DNA from: Salibaculum sp031581025
GTDB taxonomy: Bacteria > Pseudomonadota > Alphaproteobacteria > Rhodobacterales > Rhodobacteraceae
DNA: 10,120 nt
Assembly (NCBI RefSeq): GCF_031581025.1
Contig: NZ_JAVLCA010000061.1
Direction: 5' to 3' (one strand)
Under the pieces are notes generated by a model, which was given only the letters and a program-made list of their open reading frames with translations, was not told the origin of the DNA and made no database searches. Position 1 is the first letter of the stretch. Every line of letters begins with the position of its first letter. Of the stretch, positions 8,796 through 10,120 are shown piece by piece. The position numbers were made by a program, and so were the translations under genes.

Positions 8796-8828
8796 GCGGC
8801 ACGGTTTTTAGTCAAAAACCGTGCCCGC
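8796..8828 (+). repeat. second, perfect inverted repeat in the rpoB-rpoC spacer
   Basis: GGCACGGTTTTT (8798-8809) and AAAAACCGTGCC (8814-8825) are perfect 12-base complements around AGTC; G8796 and C8797 can extend the stem past a bulged C8826 to 8828. This is the longest perfect stem in the window. No T-run follows the 3' arm, so it is not a classical terminator, and full termination here would be harmful because rpoC lies 35 bases downstream. An RNA processing site, a pause hairpin, or a dispersed intergenic repeat are the likeliest readings. Confidence 0.6.
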
Positions 8829-8862
8829 GCTCCCCTTCCAGCCCGTATTTCGAGGGAAAGAC

Positions 8863-10120
8863 ATGAACCAGGAACTGACCAACAACCCGTTCAATCCGAA
8901 CGCCCCGGCCAAGATCTTTGACGAGATCAAGGTCTCTCTTGCCTCGCCCGAGCGGATCCTCTCGTGGTCCTTCGGCGAGATCAAGAAGCCCGAAACCATC
9001 AACTACCGCACCTTCAAGCCCGAGCGTGACGGGCTGTTCTGCGCGCGTATCTTCGGCCCGATCAAGGACTACGAATGCCTGTGCGGCAAGTACAAGCGCA
9101 TGAAGTATCGCGGCGTCGTCTGTGAGAAGTGCGGCGTCGAGGTGACGCTTCAGAAGGTCCGGCGCGAGCGCATGGGCCACATCGAACTGGCTGCGCCCGT
9201 CGCTCATATCTGGTTCCTCAAGTCGCTGCCCAGCCGCATCGGCCTGATGCTGGACATGACCCTGCGCGACCTGGAGCGTGTCCTCTACTTCGAGAACTAC
9301 GTGGTGATCGAACCCGGCCTGACCGACTTGAAATACGGCGCGCTGATGACCGAGGAGGAATTCCTCGACGCGCAGGACCAGTACGGCATGGACGCCTTCA
9401 CCGCCAACATCGGGGCCGAGGCGATCCGCGAGATGCTGGCCCAGATCGACCTGGAGGCCGAGGCCGAGCAGCTGCGCGAGGACCTCAAGGAGGCCACGGG
9501 CGAGTTGAAGCCCAAGAAGATCATCAAGCGCCTGAAGGTCGTGGAGAGCTTCATCGAGAGCGGCAATCGTCCGGAATGGATGATCATGACCGTGGTGCCG
9601 GTGATCCCGCCGGAACTGCGCCCGCTGGTCCCGCTGGACGGGGGGCGGTTCGCGACGTCTGACCTGAACGACCTGTATCGCCGGGTGATCAACCGTAACA
9701 ACCGCCTCAAGCGACTGATCGAGCTGCGCGCGCCCGACATCATCGTGCGCAACGAAAAGCGGATGCTGCAGGAATCTGTCGATGCGCTGTTCGACAACGG
9801 CCGCCGCGGCCGCGTCATCACCGGGGCCAACAAGCGCCCGCTGAAATCGCTGTCGGACATGCTCAAGGGCAAGCAGGGTCGCTTCCGCCAGAACCTTCTG
9901 GGCAAGCGGGTCGATTTCTCGGGCCGGTCGGTCATCGTGACCGGGCCGGAACTGAAGCTGCACCAGTGCGGGTTGCCCAAGAAGATGGCGCTTGAACTGT
10001 TCAAGCCGTTCATCTATTCGCGGCTTGAAGCAAAGGGGCTGTCGAGCACCGTCAAGCAGGCCAAGAAGCTGGTCGAGAAGGAACGCCCCGAGGTCTGGGA
10101 CATCCTCGACGAGGTGATCC
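8863..10120 (+). CDS. rpoC: DNA-directed RNA polymerase subunit beta' (5' part, cut by window end)
   Basis: The first 419 codons of RpoC, the beta' subunit that carries the catalytic magnesium site. The ATG at 8863 (MNQELTNNPFNP) has AGGGA (8853-8857) five bases upstream. The N-terminal zinc ribbon is complete, with Cys72, Cys74, Cys87 and Cys90 in the CLCG...CEKCG arrangement, matching E. coli C70, C72, C85 and C88. The clamp region with NYRTFKPERDGLFCARIFGP (47-66) and RRERMGHIELAAPVAHIWFL (100-119) follows. Near the end are NRNNRLKRLIELRAPDIIVR and the RFRQNLLGKRVDFSGRSVIV block that opens the active-site barrel. The catalytic NADFDGD motif lies beyond the window. No frameshift or stop is seen in the visible part. 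Confidence 0.97.
   Translation, partial: MNQELTNNPFNPNAPAKIFDEIKVSLASPERILSWSFGEIKKPETINYRTFKPERDGLFCARIFGPIKDYECLCGKYKRMKYRGVVCEKCGVEVTLQKVRRERMGHIELAAPVAHIWFLKSLPSRIGLMLDMTLRDLERVLYFENYVVIEPGLTDLKYGALMTEEEFLDAQDQYGMDAFTANIGAEAIREMLAQIDLEAEAEQLREDLKEATGELKPKKIIKRLKVVESFIESGNRPEWMIMTVVPVIPPELRPLVPLDGGRFATSDLNDLYRRVINRNNRLKRLIELRAPDIIVRNEKRMLQESVDALFDNGRRGRVITGANKRPLKSLSDMLKGKQGRFRQNLLGKRVDFSGRSVIVTGPELKLHQCGLPKKMALELFKPFIYSRLEAKGLSSTVKQAKKLVEKERPEVWDILDEVI

Overview
The window is a stretch of core chromosome from a high-GC alphaproteobacterium, most likely of the order Rhodobacterales (the roseobacter/Rhodobacter/Paracoccus group). The evidence is the gene order tRNA-Trp, secE, nusG, rplK, rplA, rplJ, rplL, rpoB, rpoC, the short single-span SecE, an RpoB of about 1380 residues with alphaproteobacterial sequence features, and strong G/C preference at third codon positions in every gene. 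Genus cannot be read from the sequence alone.

Layout. Positions 34-714 on the minus strand encode a DUF374-type lysophospholipid acyltransferase-like protein, divergent from everything else, with a hairpin just past its stop at the window edge. A tRNA-Trp(CCA) with encoded CCA end follows on the plus strand (827-902). Then come secE (1004-1201), nusG (1393-1926), rplK (2036-2461), rplA (2463-3164), rplJ (3409-3921, GTG start), rplL (3993-4370), rpoB (4635-8774) and the first 419 codons of rpoC (8863 to the window end). All plus-strand protein genes belong to gene expression or protein export: SecE is the small essential subunit of the SecYEG translocon; NusG binds RNA polymerase and links it to Rho or to the ribosome; L11 and L1 are ribosomal stalk-base and exit-site proteins; L10 with L7/L12 forms the factor-recruiting stalk; RpoB and RpoC are the beta and beta' subunits of RNA polymerase.

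I found no unknown gene system, mobile element, CRISPR array or prophage. What is worth a second look lies between the genes. The gaps secE-nusG, nusG-rplK, rplA-rplJ, rplJ-rplL, rplL-rpoB and rpoB-rpoC hold inverted repeats, several of them overlapping so that only one of two structures can form at a time. These fit post-transcriptional and attenuation control of a kind known for the rplKAJL-rpoBC cluster in other bacteria, but the particular structures here are hand-folded and unverified. In L10, an Ile-Ala-Gly triplet recurs three times at an exact 11-residue spacing in the L12-binding helix, which suggests three L12 dimers per ribosome.

All hairpin coordinates were derived by eye from complementary arms; no folding energies or database searches were run.
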